Positions 43,350-52,838 of a stretch of DNA of 64,000 nt are shown here, piece after piece (position 1 is the stretch's first letter; each line of letters starts with the position of its first letter). The position numbers were made by a program, and so were the translations under genes. Below the pieces are notes generated by a model. The model was not told the DNA's origin, did not search any database, and saw only the letters and a list, made by a program, of their open reading frames with translations. Source of the DNA: Brevibacillus sp. SYP-B805 (GTDB lineage Bacteria > Bacillota > Bacilli > Brevibacillales > Brevibacillaceae). The stretch is from NCBI RefSeq assembly GCF_011059135.1, contig NZ_JAALGD010000014.1:57998-121997 (forward strand), written 5' to 3'.

Positions 43350-43986
43350 GGAAAACAGACGGCTGGAAATCATGAGGGCGGCGGCGGAAGTATTCAAACG
43401 CAAGGGTTACGACGCCGTCACCATGCAGGATATTATCGACGAGACGGGCATGAGCCGGGGCGGCGTGTATGCCTACTTCGGGTCCAAGGAGGAGCTGTTC
43501 TGGGCGCTGCTGGATCAGATCGACGATTCCCATGCGGCCGGATACGCGAAGCTGCTGGATCGCTACCGGAATGCCTGGGAAACGATCGAGCATTTTCTGC
43601 GGTACCAGGAAAAAGAGATCGGCAACACCCATCGCTCTCTTTCGCCTGCTATCTTCGAGTTTTTCAGTTCCGGCTGGCGCGATGCCGACAGACAGCCGTT
43701 TCTGGTCGGGCGGTACAAACGGGCGGTTGGCGATTTTGCCCGGTTTCTGAGGGCGGGCGTCAAGCGCGGAGACTTCCGGCCGCTGCAGGAACCGGAAGCG
43801 ATTGCCCAGTTTGTGATTTCCTTCCTGGATGGCTTGAGCGTGGATGTCCTGCTGCTCGGCAGCGAGGTGTGCGATTATCGGGCGCAGCTCGATTCACTGC
43901 GGCTCTATCTGCACCAGGTGCTGCAAATCGCAGAGACAAGCCGGGAAGACGGTGGATCGCAATCTACTACCGGCGAAACGCCATAG
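43321..43986 (+). CDS. TetR/AcrR-family regulator
   Basis: 221 residues. The HTH is residues about 14-60 (IMRAAAEVFKRKGYDAVTMQDIIDETGMSRGGVYAYFGSKEELFWALLD). The remaining helices form the ligand-binding domain. It follows the transporter remnant and presumably binds the palindromes at 42858-42897, repressing both. With its transporter broken, it may now regulate mainly itself. Confidence 0.87.
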   Translation: MSPKVTEEHKENRRLEIMRAAAEVFKRKGYDAVTMQDIIDETGMSRGGVYAYFGSKEELFWALLDQIDDSHAAGYAKLLDRYRNAWETIEHFLRYQEKEIGNTHRSLSPAIFEFFSSGWRDADRQPFLVGRYKRAVGDFARFLRAGVKRGDFRPLQEPEAIAQFVISFLDGLSVDVLLLGSEVCDYRAQLDSLRLYLHQVLQIAETSREDGGSQSTTGETP

Positions 43987-44043
43987 CTTTTCTGTTCAGG
44001 AGGTTGATCATCTCTTCCACCATCCTTAAGGGACGGAGATTCT

Positions 44044-44127
44044 CCGCCTGTCCCGCATCGTGCAGGACCTGGACAGCTTACCCAACGCTTCTACCAGGGT
44101 AGGGTCAAGGCAGTGCGGGACAGGCGG
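44044..44127. repeat. 14-bp perfect inverted repeat enclosing 56 bp
   Basis: CCGCCTGTCCCGCA (44044-44057) is exactly complementary to TGCGGGACAGGCGG (44114-44127). The interior has further stems (TACCC/GGGTA and CTGTCC/GGACAG), and CGGAG-ATT-CTCCG lies just left of it at 44034-44046. No T run follows. It lies between the TetR gene and the convergent VOC gene, next to the deleted transporter, and may be a trace of a mobile element. Confidence 0.6.
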
Positions 44128-44165
44128 CTCCGGCCTGGGGATCTCGAACCTGATAGGAAACCTGA

Positions 44166-44594
44166 TTAATGTTGTCCCTCCGTGTAAATTTGGAAGGTTA
44201 CCCCGAACTTGTCCGTTACAATACCGTAAGCAGGGCTGAAAAATGTTTCCTGCAGCGGCATGGTTACCTGCCCGCCCTGCTGCAAGGCTTCGAAAATTTG
44301 TTTTGCTTTTTCCTTGTCATCCGTTGAAATACAGATGGTAACTTGACTTCCCTGTTGATGGGGCGTACCTGGGAACGTATCGGAAAACATCAGGTCCGAT
44401 TCGCCAATCTTTAGCATGGCGTGAGACACACGATTCTTTGCTTCTTCCGGCAGGGGAAATTCGGGGTTTTCCGGCATCTCTCCGAAAGTTTGGAAAAAGA
44501 GAACCTTGGCATCCAGCGCTTGTTCGTAAAACTGGATCGCTTCCTTGGCATTTCCGTCCATCATCAAATACGGGGTCAATCGCAATGTCATCAT
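44166..44594 (-). CDS. VOC-family protein (PhnB-like)
   Basis: 142 residues with AAAGGAGTTGAATT before the ATG. RLTPYLMMDGNAKEAIQFYEQALDAKVLFFQTFGEMP, the central HAMLKIGESDLMFSDTFPG and the C-terminal GIVTDKFGVTFQIY are the PhnB/YjdN-like glyoxalase fold. These proteins are usually metal-dependent or degenerate enzymes without a known substrate. It stands alone, followed by the inverted repeat at 44044-44127. Confidence 0.85.
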   Translation of the reverse strand: MMTLRLTPYLMMDGNAKEAIQFYEQALDAKVLFFQTFGEMPENPEFPLPEEAKNRVSHAMLKIGESDLMFSDTFPGTPHQQGSQVTICISTDDKEKAKQIFEALQQGGQVTMPLQETFFSPAYGIVTDKFGVTFQIYTEGQH

Positions 44595-44812
44595 AATTCA
44601 ACTCCTTTTTTGGTTGCTGCTGTGCTTGAAAACCGACAGGCCGTTGTTTGGCACTTGTCAACGCTTTCAAACACACCTCCATTATTGCCTATTTTTTCGT
44701 TTATAGAAACTATTTTTGCATGTAAATCATGTGTCTTGACGACTGAAGTTTTGATTGACAAACAATAATAGGGAAAACACCGTTCATAAACAGATCAAGC
44801 GGGGAAATGTTA

Positions 44813-44841
44813 TTGACAAATACAGTAGGGGGGTATAGTAT
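44813..44841 (+). promoter_or_regulatory. copA promoter with CsoR-like copper operator
   Basis: TTGACA (44813-44818) and a -10 in TAGTAT (44836-44841, 17 bp). ATACAGTAGGGGGGTATAGTAT over the spacer has the G-tract dyad TAC-N-GGGGGGTAT typical of CsoR operators of Bacillus copper genes. Copper-loaded CsoR would leave and allow transcription. No csoR gene is in the window. The stretch 44595-44812 has no gene. Confidence 0.65.
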
Positions 44842-44902
44842 ATATGCAGAATAACAGATTGAAAAGCGTATACGCGAAGAAACCAATAGCAGGTGATGAC
44901 CC

Positions 44903-47104
44903 GTGGAAAAACAAACAACCCTACAAATATCCGGCATGACTTGCGCCGCTTGCGCCTTCCGGATCGAAAAAGGTCTGAACAAGCTGCCCGGCGTGACCAA
45001 GGCGACGGTCAACTTCACGATGGAGACGGCCCATGTGGAGTACAGTCCCGACAGCGTAACCATCGAGGACATGATCAAGAAGGTGGAGAAGCTGGGCTAC
45101 ACCGCCGCTCTCAAACAGGAGGAGGGAGCCGGGGATCATCGGAAGAAGGAGATCGCCGCGCAGAAGAGCAAGCTGATCGCCTCCGCGATCCTCTCCTTTC
45201 CGCTCTTGTGGGCGATGGCGGGACACTTCTCCTTCACCTCGTTTATCTGGACGCCGGCGGTGTTCATGAACCCCTGGTTTCAGCTTCTGCTGGCGACGCC
45301 GGTACAGTTCATCATCGGGAAGCAGTTTTATGTGGGGGCCTACAAGGCGCTGCGCAGCAAAAGCGCCAACATGGACGTTCTCGTTGCCCTGGGCACGTCC
45401 GCGGCTTACTTTTACAGCTTGTACCAGACGCTGCGCACGCTTGACGGCGGCATGCAGCATCAGGTGGAGCTCTACTTTGAAACCAGCGCCATCCTGATCA
45501 CGCTGATCCTGCTCGGCAAGCTGTTCGAAGCGCTGGCCAAGGGGCGCACCTCCGAGGCGATCAAGACCCTGATGGGGCTGCAGGCCAAAACGGCGCTGGT
45601 GATCCGCGACGGGCAGGAGATCAGCATTCCGGTCGAGCAGGTGGTGGTGGGTGATCTGTTCGTCGTCAAGCCGGGGGAAAAGGTACCGGTGGACGGCGAA
45701 GTGATCGAAGGCACCTCTTCCGTCGACGAGTCGATGCTGACAGGCGAAAGCATACCGGTGGAAAAACGGGCGGGCGACACGGTGATCGGGGCCACCATCA
45801 ACAAACACGGCGTACTGAAAGTCAGGGCGACCAAAGTGGGCAAAGAGACGGCGCTGGCCCAAATCATCAAGGTGGTCGAGGAAGCGCAGGGTTCCAAAGC
45901 GCCGATTCAGCGCATCGCCGACGTGATCTCGGGCATTTTCGTCCCGATCGTCGTAGGCATCGCCATCGTTACGTTCGTCATCTGGTTTTTCGCCGTGGCG
46001 CCGGGTGATTTTGCGGGCGCGCTGGAGAAAGCCATCGCCGTCCTGGTGATTGCGTGCCCCTGCGCACTGGGGCTGGCGACGCCGACTTCCATCATGGCCG
46101 GTTCCGGCCGGGCTGCCGAGTACGGCATCCTGTTCAAGGGCGGCGAACATCTCGAAGCCACCCATCGCGTCGATACGGTGATCCTGGACAAAACGGGGAC
46201 CGTAACCACCGGGAAACCGAGGCTGACGGACGTGATCGCGGCGAACGGGATGGATGAAACCCGGCTCTTGCAGCTGGTGGGAGCGGCGGAGAAAAACTCG
46301 GAGCACCCGCTCGCGGAAGCCATCGCGGCCGGCGTGAAGGAAAAAGGCATCCCATTGCCGGATGCGGAAAGTTTTGAAGCGATTCCCGGCTTTGGGATCC
46401 GGGCCGTGGTGGGGGGCAGCGAGATCCTTGTCGGTACCCGCAAGCTGATGGCCCGATACGGGATAGAAGTGGAAGAGGCTCTCGAAGAGATGGGACGGCT
46501 GGAGGAAGCCGGCAAAACGGCGATGCTGATCGCCGTCGATGGCGCTTATGCGGGCATGGTCGCCGTCGCGGACACCATCAAGGAGACCTCTCGTGAAGCG
46601 GTGGCCCGCCTGAAAGCGCTCGGCATCGAGGTCGTCATGATCACGGGCGACAACGAGCGGACGGCGCGAGCGATCGCCCGCGAGGCAGGCATCGACCGGG
46701 TGCTGGCGGAGGTTCTCCCCGACGGCAAAGCGGCGGAAGTGAAGAAGCTGCAGGACGCCGGCAGGAAGGTGGCCATGGTGGGGGACGGCATCAACGACGC
46801 TCCGGCTCTGGCGACCGCCGATATCGGGATGGCGATCGGCACGGGTACCGATGTGGCGATGGAAGCGGCTGATGTCACCCTGATGCGCGGCGATCTCAAC
46901 AGCATTGCCGATGCCATCTTCATCAGCCAAAAGACCATGGCCAACATCAGGCAGAACCTGTTCTGGGCCCTCGCCTACAATGTGATCGGCATCCCGATCG
47001 CCGCCGCCGGCTACCTCGCGCCGTGGCTGGCAGGAGCGGCCATGGCGCTCAGCTCGGTTTCGGTCGTCCTCAACGCCCTGCGCCTGCAGCGGGTGAAACT
47101 CTGA
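44903..47104 (+). CDS. copA: Copper-exporting P-type ATPase CopA
   Basis: 733 residues from GTG 44903, preceded by AGGTGA. One N-terminal heavy-metal domain (C14 and C17 in GMTCAAC; B. subtilis CopA has two). Membrane helices carry the metal-binding CPCALGLA, the phosphorylation Asp is in DKTGT, the HP motif in SEHPLAEA, the TGE of the actuator in MLTGES, and the hinge [10 protein letters not shown]. Helix 7 and 8 motifs YN and MALSSVSVV complete the Cu+ P1B-1 set. It exports cuprous ions, driven by ATP. A CsoR-like operator controls it. Confidence 0.95.
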   Translation: MEKQTTLQISGMTCAACAFRIEKGLNKLPGVTKATVNFTMETAHVEYSPDSVTIEDMIKKVEKLGYTAALKQEEGAGDHRKKEIAAQKSKLIASAILSFPLLWAMAGHFSFTSFIWTPAVFMNPWFQLLLATPVQFIIGKQFYVGAYKALRSKSANMDVLVALGTSAAYFYSLYQTLRTLDGGMQHQVELYFETSAILITLILLGKLFEALAKGRTSEAIKTLMGLQAKTALVIRDGQEISIPVEQVVVGDLFVVKPGEKVPVDGEVIEGTSSVDESMLTGESIPVEKRAGDTVIGATINKHGVLKVRATKVGKETALAQIIKVVEEAQGSKAPIQRIADVISGIFVPIVVGIAIVTFVIWFFAVAPGDFAGALEKAIAVLVIACPCALGLATPTSIMAGSGRAAEYGILFKGGEHLEATHRVDTVILDKTGTVTTGKPRLTDVIAANGMDETRLLQLVGAAEKNSEHPLAEAIAAGVKEKGIPLPDAESFEAIPGFGIRAVVGGSEILVGTRKLMARYGIEVEEALEEMGRLEEAGKTAMLIAVDGAYAGMVAVADTIKETSREAVARLKALGIEVVMITGDNERTARAIAREAGIDRVLAEVLPDGKAAEVKKLQDAGRKVAMVGDGINDAPALATADIGMAIGTGTDVAMEAADVTLMRGDLNSIADAIFISQKTMANIRQNLFWALAYNVIGIPIAAAGYLAPWLAGAAMALSSVSVVLNALRLQRVKL

Positions 47105-47121
47105 TATCCGACAAGACGCGA

Positions 47122-47170
47122 ATCGGCATCACGGCTGCCAACATGGCTGACCGGATGCCGATGTTTTTTT
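47122..47170 (+). terminator. Terminator after copA
   Basis: ATCGGCATC (47122-47130) pairs with GATGCCGAT (47154-47162), followed by TTTTTTT after one G. Confidence 0.8.
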
Positions 47171-47195
47171 CGTATGTTGGAAAGTGAGGATGAAA

Positions 47196-47256
47196 GTCGG
47201 CGGGGTTATGGTTGGGGGGCCCCCGCCGACACCAGCGCTCGCTAGAGTCGGCGGGG
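47196..47256 (+). repeat. Palindromic repeat element, copy C (reduced)
   Basis: GTCGGCGGGG occurs at 47196-47205 and 47247-47256, and CCCCGCCGAC at 47221-47230. The last two form a hairpin with AGCGCTCGCTAGA in the loop. The 10-bp stem is identical to the outer stem of copy B at 28163-28266. It lies between the copA terminator and the convergent CDF gene. Confidence 0.65.
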
Positions 47257-47259
47257 CTA

Positions 47260-48222
47260 TTAGCGATGATGCCCCTCGTCATGCTTTTCAAACGACACAT
47301 GCCCGTGCTTTACGGTGGAATTCTCGATCTGTATGGTGGAATGCATGATGTGAAATTGGGTTTCCAACCGTGCGAGCGCCTGGTTCAGGACCTCATAGCC
47401 GGAAACCTCGTCGTCCACCAACAGGTGGCAGCTGAGGGAATCGAAGCCGGATGTTACGGTCCAGACATGCAGATCGTAGACCTTCCGCACGCCCGGAATG
47501 GCGAGCAGCGCCTCGGTGACGGCCGCGATGTCGATGGTGGAAGGTACCCCTTCCATCAGGATGTTGACGGATTCCTTGGTTACTCTCCAGGCGCTGATCA
47601 GGATCAGGATGCCCACGATGGCGGAGATCAGCGGATCAGCCGCATACCAGCCGAACTGCCACATGAGAATGCCGGCCAGAATCGCGCCTGCCGAGCCGAG
47701 CAGATCGCCCAGCACATGCAGGAAGGCGCTGCGGATATTCAGATTCTGCTTGTAGTCGCCGCGCATCAGGATCAGGGCGACCGCTATGTTGGCGAAAAGG
47801 CCGAGGGTGGCGATGCCGATCATCGGCACGCTGGCGACCTGCGGCGGATTCTGCAGCCGCTGCCAGCTTTCCCAGAAGATAAACAGGGAGATCAGGATGA
47901 GCGTAACCCCGTTCAACAAGGCAGCGAGGATTTCAAAGCGATAATAGCCGTACGTTTTCTGGGGAGAGGGAGGGCGGGAGGCGAACCAGAGCGCAAGCAG
48001 GCTGAGAAACAAGGCGGAAGAGTCGCTGAACATATGGCCGGCATCGGAGAGCAGCGCCAGGCTGTTGGTAAGTATCCCGCCGATCACTTCCACGATGAAA
48101 AACGCCGTGATGATGATAACGGCAAGCAGAAGCGCTTTCCGGTCGGCTGTTCTGCCGTGATGGTGCGTGTGGCCGTGTCCATGTCCATGATCATGCCCGG
48201 CGTGTGCGTGTCCGAATCCCAT
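47260..48222 (-). CDS. Cation diffusion facilitator (CzcD-like Zn/Cd/Co exporter)
   Basis: 320 residues with CAGGAGGGAATGCC before the ATG. The N-terminal HAHAGHDHGHGHGHTHHH is a metal-binding His stretch, and six membrane helices follow (SLALLSDAGHMFSDSSALFLSLLALW, with the transport-site H and D pairs, and SAFLHVLGDLLGSAGAI). The cytoplasmic C-terminal domain has VYDLHVWTV. It exports divalent metals by antiport. Its nearness to copA is probably a shared metal-stress role. Confidence 0.92.
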   Translation of the reverse strand: MGFGHAHAGHDHGHGHGHTHHHGRTADRKALLLAVIIITAFFIVEVIGGILTNSLALLSDAGHMFSDSSALFLSLLALWFASRPPSPQKTYGYYRFEILAALLNGVTLILISLFIFWESWQRLQNPPQVASVPMIGIATLGLFANIAVALILMRGDYKQNLNIRSAFLHVLGDLLGSAGAILAGILMWQFGWYAADPLISAIVGILILISAWRVTKESVNILMEGVPSTIDIAAVTEALLAIPGVRKVYDLHVWTVTSGFDSLSCHLLVDDEVSGYEVLNQALARLETQFHIMHSTIQIENSTVKHGHVSFEKHDEGHHR

Positions 48223-48301
48223 GGCATTCCCTCCTGTTGTTTGGAGTTATTGTACCATGAGGATGAAATTTCTGCCATGGAGCCTTTTGACACGCACCGT
48301 G

Positions 48302-49006
48302 CTAGATCCGGCAGATTTCCGGCGGACAATCGTCACAGCTGATCGCATGTTTCAAATAATCCAAATCCTTGATCAAGAGATGACCGTGCGGCAGCGTTTC
48401 AATCACATCCAGCCTTTTCAAATCGGAAAGCATCCGGTTGACACTTTCGCGGGTCAGGCCGACGAACTGGGCCAGCTCCCGGTTGGTCAGGGACAGATTG
48501 ATCAGAACGCCGTCCTCGTGCTCTTCTCCGTAAGTGTTGCACATCCGGATCAACGTGGAATAGAGAGCGCCGATCTTGCCGTTTAGCAGCAGATCGCGGA
48601 ACTTGTACTGCATGCACCGGCTCATCACGGCCATCCACCGGAGAATTTCCGCACCGAATTCGCCGTTTTTCATCAGCAGCGTCTCCAATGCGTTTCGCTG
48701 GATGATCCAGACCATCCCCGTCTCCAGCACGGTGGCCGTTGCCGGATAGCGCACATCCGGTTCAAACAGGCCGGACATCCCGACCAGTTCTCCAGGCCCA
48801 AACACCTGCAGGGTAAGCTCTTTGCCGTCTGCGGTGTTTTTCGTCACCTTCACTTGGCCCGATTCGAGCAGATACAGGTAATCCGCCCTTTCTCCATCGA
48901 TGAACAGGACAGAGCCGGCTGTCATCTTCTTTTTGGCTCCGATTCGTTCCAGATGGTTGATCAACGCGGGGGAAACCTGCTCGACAAACGTCAGATTTTT
49001 CATCAT
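48302..49006 (-). CDS. fnr: Fnr-type anaerobic regulator with C-terminal cysteines
   Basis: 234 residues with GGAGATGAAC upstream. A cyclic-nucleotide-like beta barrel (residues 15-120, GERADYLYLLESGQVKVTKN), a long helix, and a winged HTH (LTNREAQFVGLTRESVNRMLSDLKR type, near 172-196). The tail has C224, C227 and C232 (C-X2-C-X4-C), the pattern that holds the [4Fe-4S] cluster in B. subtilis Fnr, so oxygen sensing is expected. The divergent gap carries a TGTAA-N6-TTACA box. Neighbours ypdA and hemQ fit redox and heme physiology. Confidence 0.9.
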   Translation of the reverse strand: MMKNLTFVEQVSPALINHLERIGAKKKMTAGSVLFIDGERADYLYLLESGQVKVTKNTADGKELTLQVFGPGELVGMSGLFEPDVRYPATATVLETGMVWIIQRNALETLLMKNGEFGAEILRWMAVMSRCMQYKFRDLLLNGKIGALYSTLIRMCNTYGEEHEDGVLINLSLTNRELAQFVGLTRESVNRMLSDLKRLDVIETLPHGHLLIKDLDYLKHAISCDDCPPEICRI

Positions 49007-49030
49007 CCGTTCATCTCCATGCGTTCATTT

Positions 49031-49055
49031 TGTAACCCGATTTACAGGCATTATA
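49031..49055 (-). promoter_or_regulatory. fnr promoter -10 and Fnr/Crp-type box
   Basis: On the minus strand TATAAT (49050-49055) is a perfect -10. TGTAACCCGATTTACA (49031-49046) is a TGTAA-N6-TTACA palindrome, the spacing of Fnr/Crp sites, just downstream of the -10 and before the start codon. A protein bound there would block transcription, so negative autoregulation is likely. Confidence 0.55.
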
Positions 49056-49252
49056 CCATGCTTTGGGAGGGGGCAATCGTGTCAGCTTTGAGACAAATCA
49101 TCGGGTGGCTTGTTCATGTTTCAGCCGCTGCCGGATTGCCCAAACTAGCAGAAAGAACAGGGGGGGCCATCACCCCTGTCAACCGCTCGCTGACGGCAGA
49201 TGGTATAATGAAGAGAGCAGAACCTGGATAAGAGAGAGGAGCAACCATACCC

Positions 49253-50230
49253 ATGGAAGAGGTCATCATTGTAGGGGCAGGGCCGTGCGGATTGGCGGCT
49301 GCCATCGAATTGAAGAAGGTGGGGGTCAATCCGCTGCTGATCGAAAAGGGGGCGCTGGTCAACTCGATCTATCGCTACCCGACCTACATGATCTTTCACA
49401 GCACGCCGGAACTGCTGGAGATCGGTGAGATTCCCTTTACCACGGCCAATGAAAAGCCAACCCGCCAGGAGGCGCTTGCCTACTACCGCCTGGTCGCCCA
49501 GCGCCATCAGCTGCGCATCAACAGCTATGAAGAAGTCGTGGAGATCCGGCCGCACGGGTCCCATTTTCAAGTCAGGTCGAAGGATCGGTTCGGGAAGGAA
49601 CGGGAGTATGAAACCGTCCGTGTCATCATCGCCACCGGCTACTTTGATCATCCCAACCGCCTGCATATCCCCGGCGAAGAGATGCCGAAAGTCTTTTCGT
49701 TTTACCAGGAAGCGCATCCGTTTACGGGACAGAAGGTGGCGATTGTCGGCGGCAACAATTCCGCGGTGGATGCCGCCCTCGACCTGGAACGCGCCGGCGC
49801 GGAGGTGACGGTCATCAACCGGCGGCCTGAACTTTCGCCATATGTGAAGGCCTGGACCCGTCCCGTTTTTGAAAGCATGGTGAACAAGGGGCGCATCCGC
49901 ATGCTCTATTCATCCCGCCTGCTTCGGATCGAAGAGCGGCACATCGTGGTGGACGTGGCGGGAGAAGTGCAGACCCTCGAAAATGACTTTGTGTTTACGC
50001 TGATCGGCTATCGGCCGGATCGCACCTTTTTGCATGCGCTCGGCGTGACCGTCGAGGAAGAGACGGGCATTCCCTGCCACGATCCGGAAACCATGCAGAC
50101 CAATGTTCCCGGCGTCTACATCGCCGGGGTAATCGCTGCGGGTCATCATGCGAATGCGATCTTTATCGAGAACGGCCGCTTCCACGGGCGGCTGATTGCC
50201 GCGCATGTGGCGAAATCGCGGGCTCATTGA
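49253..50230 (+). CDS. ypdA: YpdA family bacillithiol-disulfide reductase
   Basis: 325 residues. FAD motif GAGPCGLAAAIELKK at residues 8-22, NADPH motif IVGGNNSAVDAALDLERAG near 165, and the terminal FAD contact NVPGVYIAGVIAAG. Cys14 in GAGPCG is the conserved cysteine of YpdA, which reduces oxidised bacillithiol. A good -10 TATAAT lies at about 49203-49208, with a weak -35. Bacillithiol use fits a Bacilli host. Confidence 0.9.
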   Translation: MEEVIIVGAGPCGLAAAIELKKVGVNPLLIEKGALVNSIYRYPTYMIFHSTPELLEIGEIPFTTANEKPTRQEALAYYRLVAQRHQLRINSYEEVVEIRPHGSHFQVRSKDRFGKEREYETVRVIIATGYFDHPNRLHIPGEEMPKVFSFYQEAHPFTGQKVAIVGGNNSAVDAALDLERAGAEVTVINRRPELSPYVKAWTRPVFESMVNKGRIRMLYSSRLLRIEERHIVVDVAGEVQTLENDFVFTLIGYRPDRTFLHALGVTVEEETGIPCHDPETMQTNVPGVYIAGVIAAGHHANAIFIENGRFHGRLIAAHVAKSRAH

Positions 50231-50347
50231 CCGATTGTCACGATTTCGTTTCAGATGCCGCTTCAGCTCGTGTGTTATACTGGATAAGGATTTGCAGGTA
50301 CACATGGGGATCCATTCCTCACATCGGATGCAAAGGAGTGTTGGCGA

Positions 50348-51100
50348 ATGACGACGAATGAAGCGCTGCTTACGCTGGAAGGCTGGTTTTCCGCGCATGA
50401 TTTTCGCAAGCTGAATTGGGAAAAATGGAAAGCGGCGTCCGCCGGGGAACGGCAGGCGGCGTTGGATGAGCTGTTGACGCTCATGGCTGGCTGGGAGGAA
50501 AGCGAGGGAGCGGAGAGCGGCAGCACGGCGGTCTACGCGATCCTGGGCCACAAGGCCGATCTCGGGTTTATGTTTCTGCGCCCCACGCTGCAGGAGCTGA
50601 ATGACATCAAAACGACCTTCAACAAAACGCGGTTTGCCGATTTCACCACATCGGACTACTCCTACATTTCGGTGGTGGAATTGAGCAACTACGTGAACAA
50701 TCCGGGCGAAGACCCGAAAGCCAATCCGCATGTGCGCGAGCGGCTCTATCCGATCCTGCCGAAGTGGCAGCATTTCTGCTTCTACCCGATGAACAAGAAG
50801 CGTTCCGGCAGCGACAACTGGTATATGATGACGATGGATGAGCGCCGGGAACTGATGAAGGCACACGGCATGACAGGCCGCAAGTATGCGGGAAAAGTGA
50901 AGCAGATCATCGGGGGCTCGGTCGGTTACGACGATTGGGAATGGGGAGTTACCCTGTTTGCCAACGATCCGCTCGATCTGAAGCATATCGTCTACGAGAT
51001 GCGCTTTGACGAAGTAAGCGCGCGCTTCGGCGAATTCGGCCATTTCCTGGTTGGCAATCTCGTAACCAGGGAAACGCTGCCCGACCTGCTGCGGGTATAG
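50348..51100 (+). CDS. hemQ: Coproheme decarboxylase HemQ/ChdC
   Basis: 250 residues of the chlorite-dismutase-like fold, with GGAGTG before the ATG. The catalytic tyrosine Y146 in FCFYPMNKKR and proximal His H173 in KAHGMTGRKY are present, and GSVGYDDWEWGVTLFANDPLDLKHIVYEMRFDEVSARFGEFG is the family end. It converts coproheme III to heme b in Gram-positive bacteria. It is monocistronic, with a terminator behind, 117 bases after ypdA. Confidence 0.94.
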   Translation: MTTNEALLTLEGWFSAHDFRKLNWEKWKAASAGERQAALDELLTLMAGWEESEGAESGSTAVYAILGHKADLGFMFLRPTLQELNDIKTTFNKTRFADFTTSDYSYISVVELSNYVNNPGEDPKANPHVRERLYPILPKWQHFCFYPMNKKRSGSDNWYMMTMDERRELMKAHGMTGRKYAGKVKQIIGGSVGYDDWEWGVTLFANDPLDLKHIVYEMRFDEVSARFGEFGHFLVGNLVTRETLPDLLRV

Positions 51101-51121
51101 CCGGAATACTAGAGGTGCAAT

Positions 51122-51149
51122 GCCGGTCTGATGAGGACCGGCTTTTTTT
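51122..51149 (+). terminator. Terminator after hemQ
   Basis: GCCGGTC (51122-51128) pairs with GACCGGC (51136-51142), followed by TTTTTTT. Confidence 0.85.
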
Positions 51150-51297
51150 GTTGGTATATCGGAAAGCGTCGTAAGAAGGGTAGGGGGATTGCGTTTCGTT
51201 TTTCTGTCGAAGTCTCTCACAAACAGGTTTTAATTGCTGAAAAATGGGAAAAAAGGAAATAGAGATGTAAATGAATCAACAGACAGGAGCGAAACAG

Positions 51298-52623
51298 ATG
51301 AGCAAGTACCCTTTTTCCAAGCTGTTTTCTACGGGCAGGAAGGGGGTGTCACATTTCTTTGCCGAGGACGAGGCATCCTATCTTGCAGCGGTCAGATTGG
51401 ACGTGAACAATAACAGCGACTTAGACAAACAGCTGCTCATGATTCAATTGACCCCGGAAGATTTGGCGGTCATCAAACAGCTGCAGCCGGTTATCGTGGA
51501 ACATCTCGAGGCGCTGGTGGACCAGTTCTACCGGAATCTTGAACACGAAACGTCGCTGATGGAGATCATTCGCCACCACAGCAGCGTGGAGCGGCTCAAA
51601 CAGACCCTGATGAGACACATCCGGGAGATGTTTGACGGAAAAATCGACGCGCAATTCATTGAAAAGCGGCATACTATCGCGAAAAGGCATGTTCTGATTG
51701 GGTTGGAGCCGAAATGGTATATGTGCGCGTTTCAGGATCTGCTGCTGTCGATCCTGGATATCCTTGACCGCACCATCCCTGACAAGGGCGAATATGCGCG
51801 GGCCGTCCGCGCGGTAACGAAGATTCTGAATATCGAGCAGCAGATTGTGCTGGAAGCGTACGATGCCGAGCATGAGCGCACCCGCCAGATGGCTGCTCAG
51901 GAAAAAGCGCAGGTTCGGGACCGGGTGAGCGAATCGGCGGAAGAGCTGGTGGCGATTTCCGAGGAAACCAGTGCTTCCCTGCAGGAGCTGACCCACCAGG
52001 CGGAGGAGGTCGTCTCGTTTGCCAAGCGGGGAACGGATTCTTCCGTCAGGGCGGAGAGCCTTTCGCGCGAAGGGAAAAACAAACTGCAGGAACAGCAGGA
52101 GCAAATAACGCAGATCAACGAGCAGATGATGCAAATGTCTGCAGAAATGGAGGCGCTTGAGCAGAATTCCGAAAAGATCCGCGGGATTATCAACGTGGTC
52201 ACGTCGATCGCGGAGCAAACCAATCTGCTGGCGCTGAATGCGGCGATTGAAGCGGCGCGAGCGGGAGAGCAGGGACGGGGGTTTGCCGTGGTGGCGGATG
52301 AGGTGCGCAAACTGGCCGAGGAGACCAAAAAGTCGGTCAAGGATGTATCCAGCCTGATTGAAGAGACGAACAAGCAGACCCTGAACGTGGCCGAATTGCT
52401 GGAGAAGGCCAAAGGGCTTGTCGCGGCGGGGACGGACACGGTGAAAGCAACCAATTCGTTTTTTGACCAGATCATGCAGGCCGTATCCGACAGCAAGGAA
52501 CAAAGCACCAGCATCGAACAGGAACTGGTCCAATTCTCGCGGGTGATCGGGGAGATGGGTCAAGCCATCGAACAGGTGGCCGCCTCTGCCGACCAGTTAA
52601 AAGACGTTACCAGAAGCTTATAG
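51298..52623 (+). CDS. hemAT: Globin-coupled aerotaxis transducer HemAT
   Basis: 441 residues from ATG 51298, with AGGAG 9 bases upstream; an earlier ATG at 51271 has only a weak site. Residues 30-180 are the sensor globin, with proximal heme His H131 in [15 protein letters not shown]. There are no membrane helices. From about 200 on is the soluble chemoreceptor signalling domain with the tip [43 protein letters not shown]. It senses oxygen in the cytoplasm and signals to CheA. A weak terminator follows. Confidence 0.93.
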   Translation: MSKYPFSKLFSTGRKGVSHFFAEDEASYLAAVRLDVNNNSDLDKQLLMIQLTPEDLAVIKQLQPVIVEHLEALVDQFYRNLEHETSLMEIIRHHSSVERLKQTLMRHIREMFDGKIDAQFIEKRHTIAKRHVLIGLEPKWYMCAFQDLLLSILDILDRTIPDKGEYARAVRAVTKILNIEQQIVLEAYDAEHERTRQMAAQEKAQVRDRVSESAEELVAISEETSASLQELTHQAEEVVSFAKRGTDSSVRAESLSREGKNKLQEQQEQITQINEQMMQMSAEMEALEQNSEKIRGIINVVTSIAEQTNLLALNAAIEAARAGEQGRGFAVVADEVRKLAEETKKSVKDVSSLIEETNKQTLNVAELLEKAKGLVAAGTDTVKATNSFFDQIMQAVSDSKEQSTSIEQELVQFSRVIGEMGQAIEQVAASADQLKDVTRSL

Positions 52624-52648
52624 CGGCGATGTGCCGCAAAGAAGGAAT

Positions 52649-52682
52649 GCCAGCCGTGCTGATGAACCATGGCTGGCCTTTT
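52649..52682 (+). terminator. Weak terminator after hemAT
   Basis: GCCAGCC (52649-52655) pairs with GGCTGGC (52671-52677); the following CTTTTGG is a short T stretch. Confidence 0.45.
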
Positions 52683-52838
52683 GGTGTTGTCCCGTCACAC
52701 AGCCCGCTGTTCATCGAAAGTGCCGGCATGTTGTTTCCAGCATGGATCGGCTATAATAAAATTGCGTGCCGGACAGACTTCCAGGCGAAGTCAGGCAGTG
52801 GAGAGCAGATTCTCGGTTTGGATAAGGAATGAATCTTC

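Noticed and set aside
44833..44850. TATAGTATATATGC as a second, 15-bp-spaced -10 for copA
   Set aside because: The 17-bp spaced TAGTAT within the same stretch is more usual; the two cannot be separated by eye and are treated as one promoter.
44921..46930. A 669-codon minus-strand frame over copA
   Set aside because: It is a shadow of copA, whose motifs are complete; the antisense product has only low-complexity composition.
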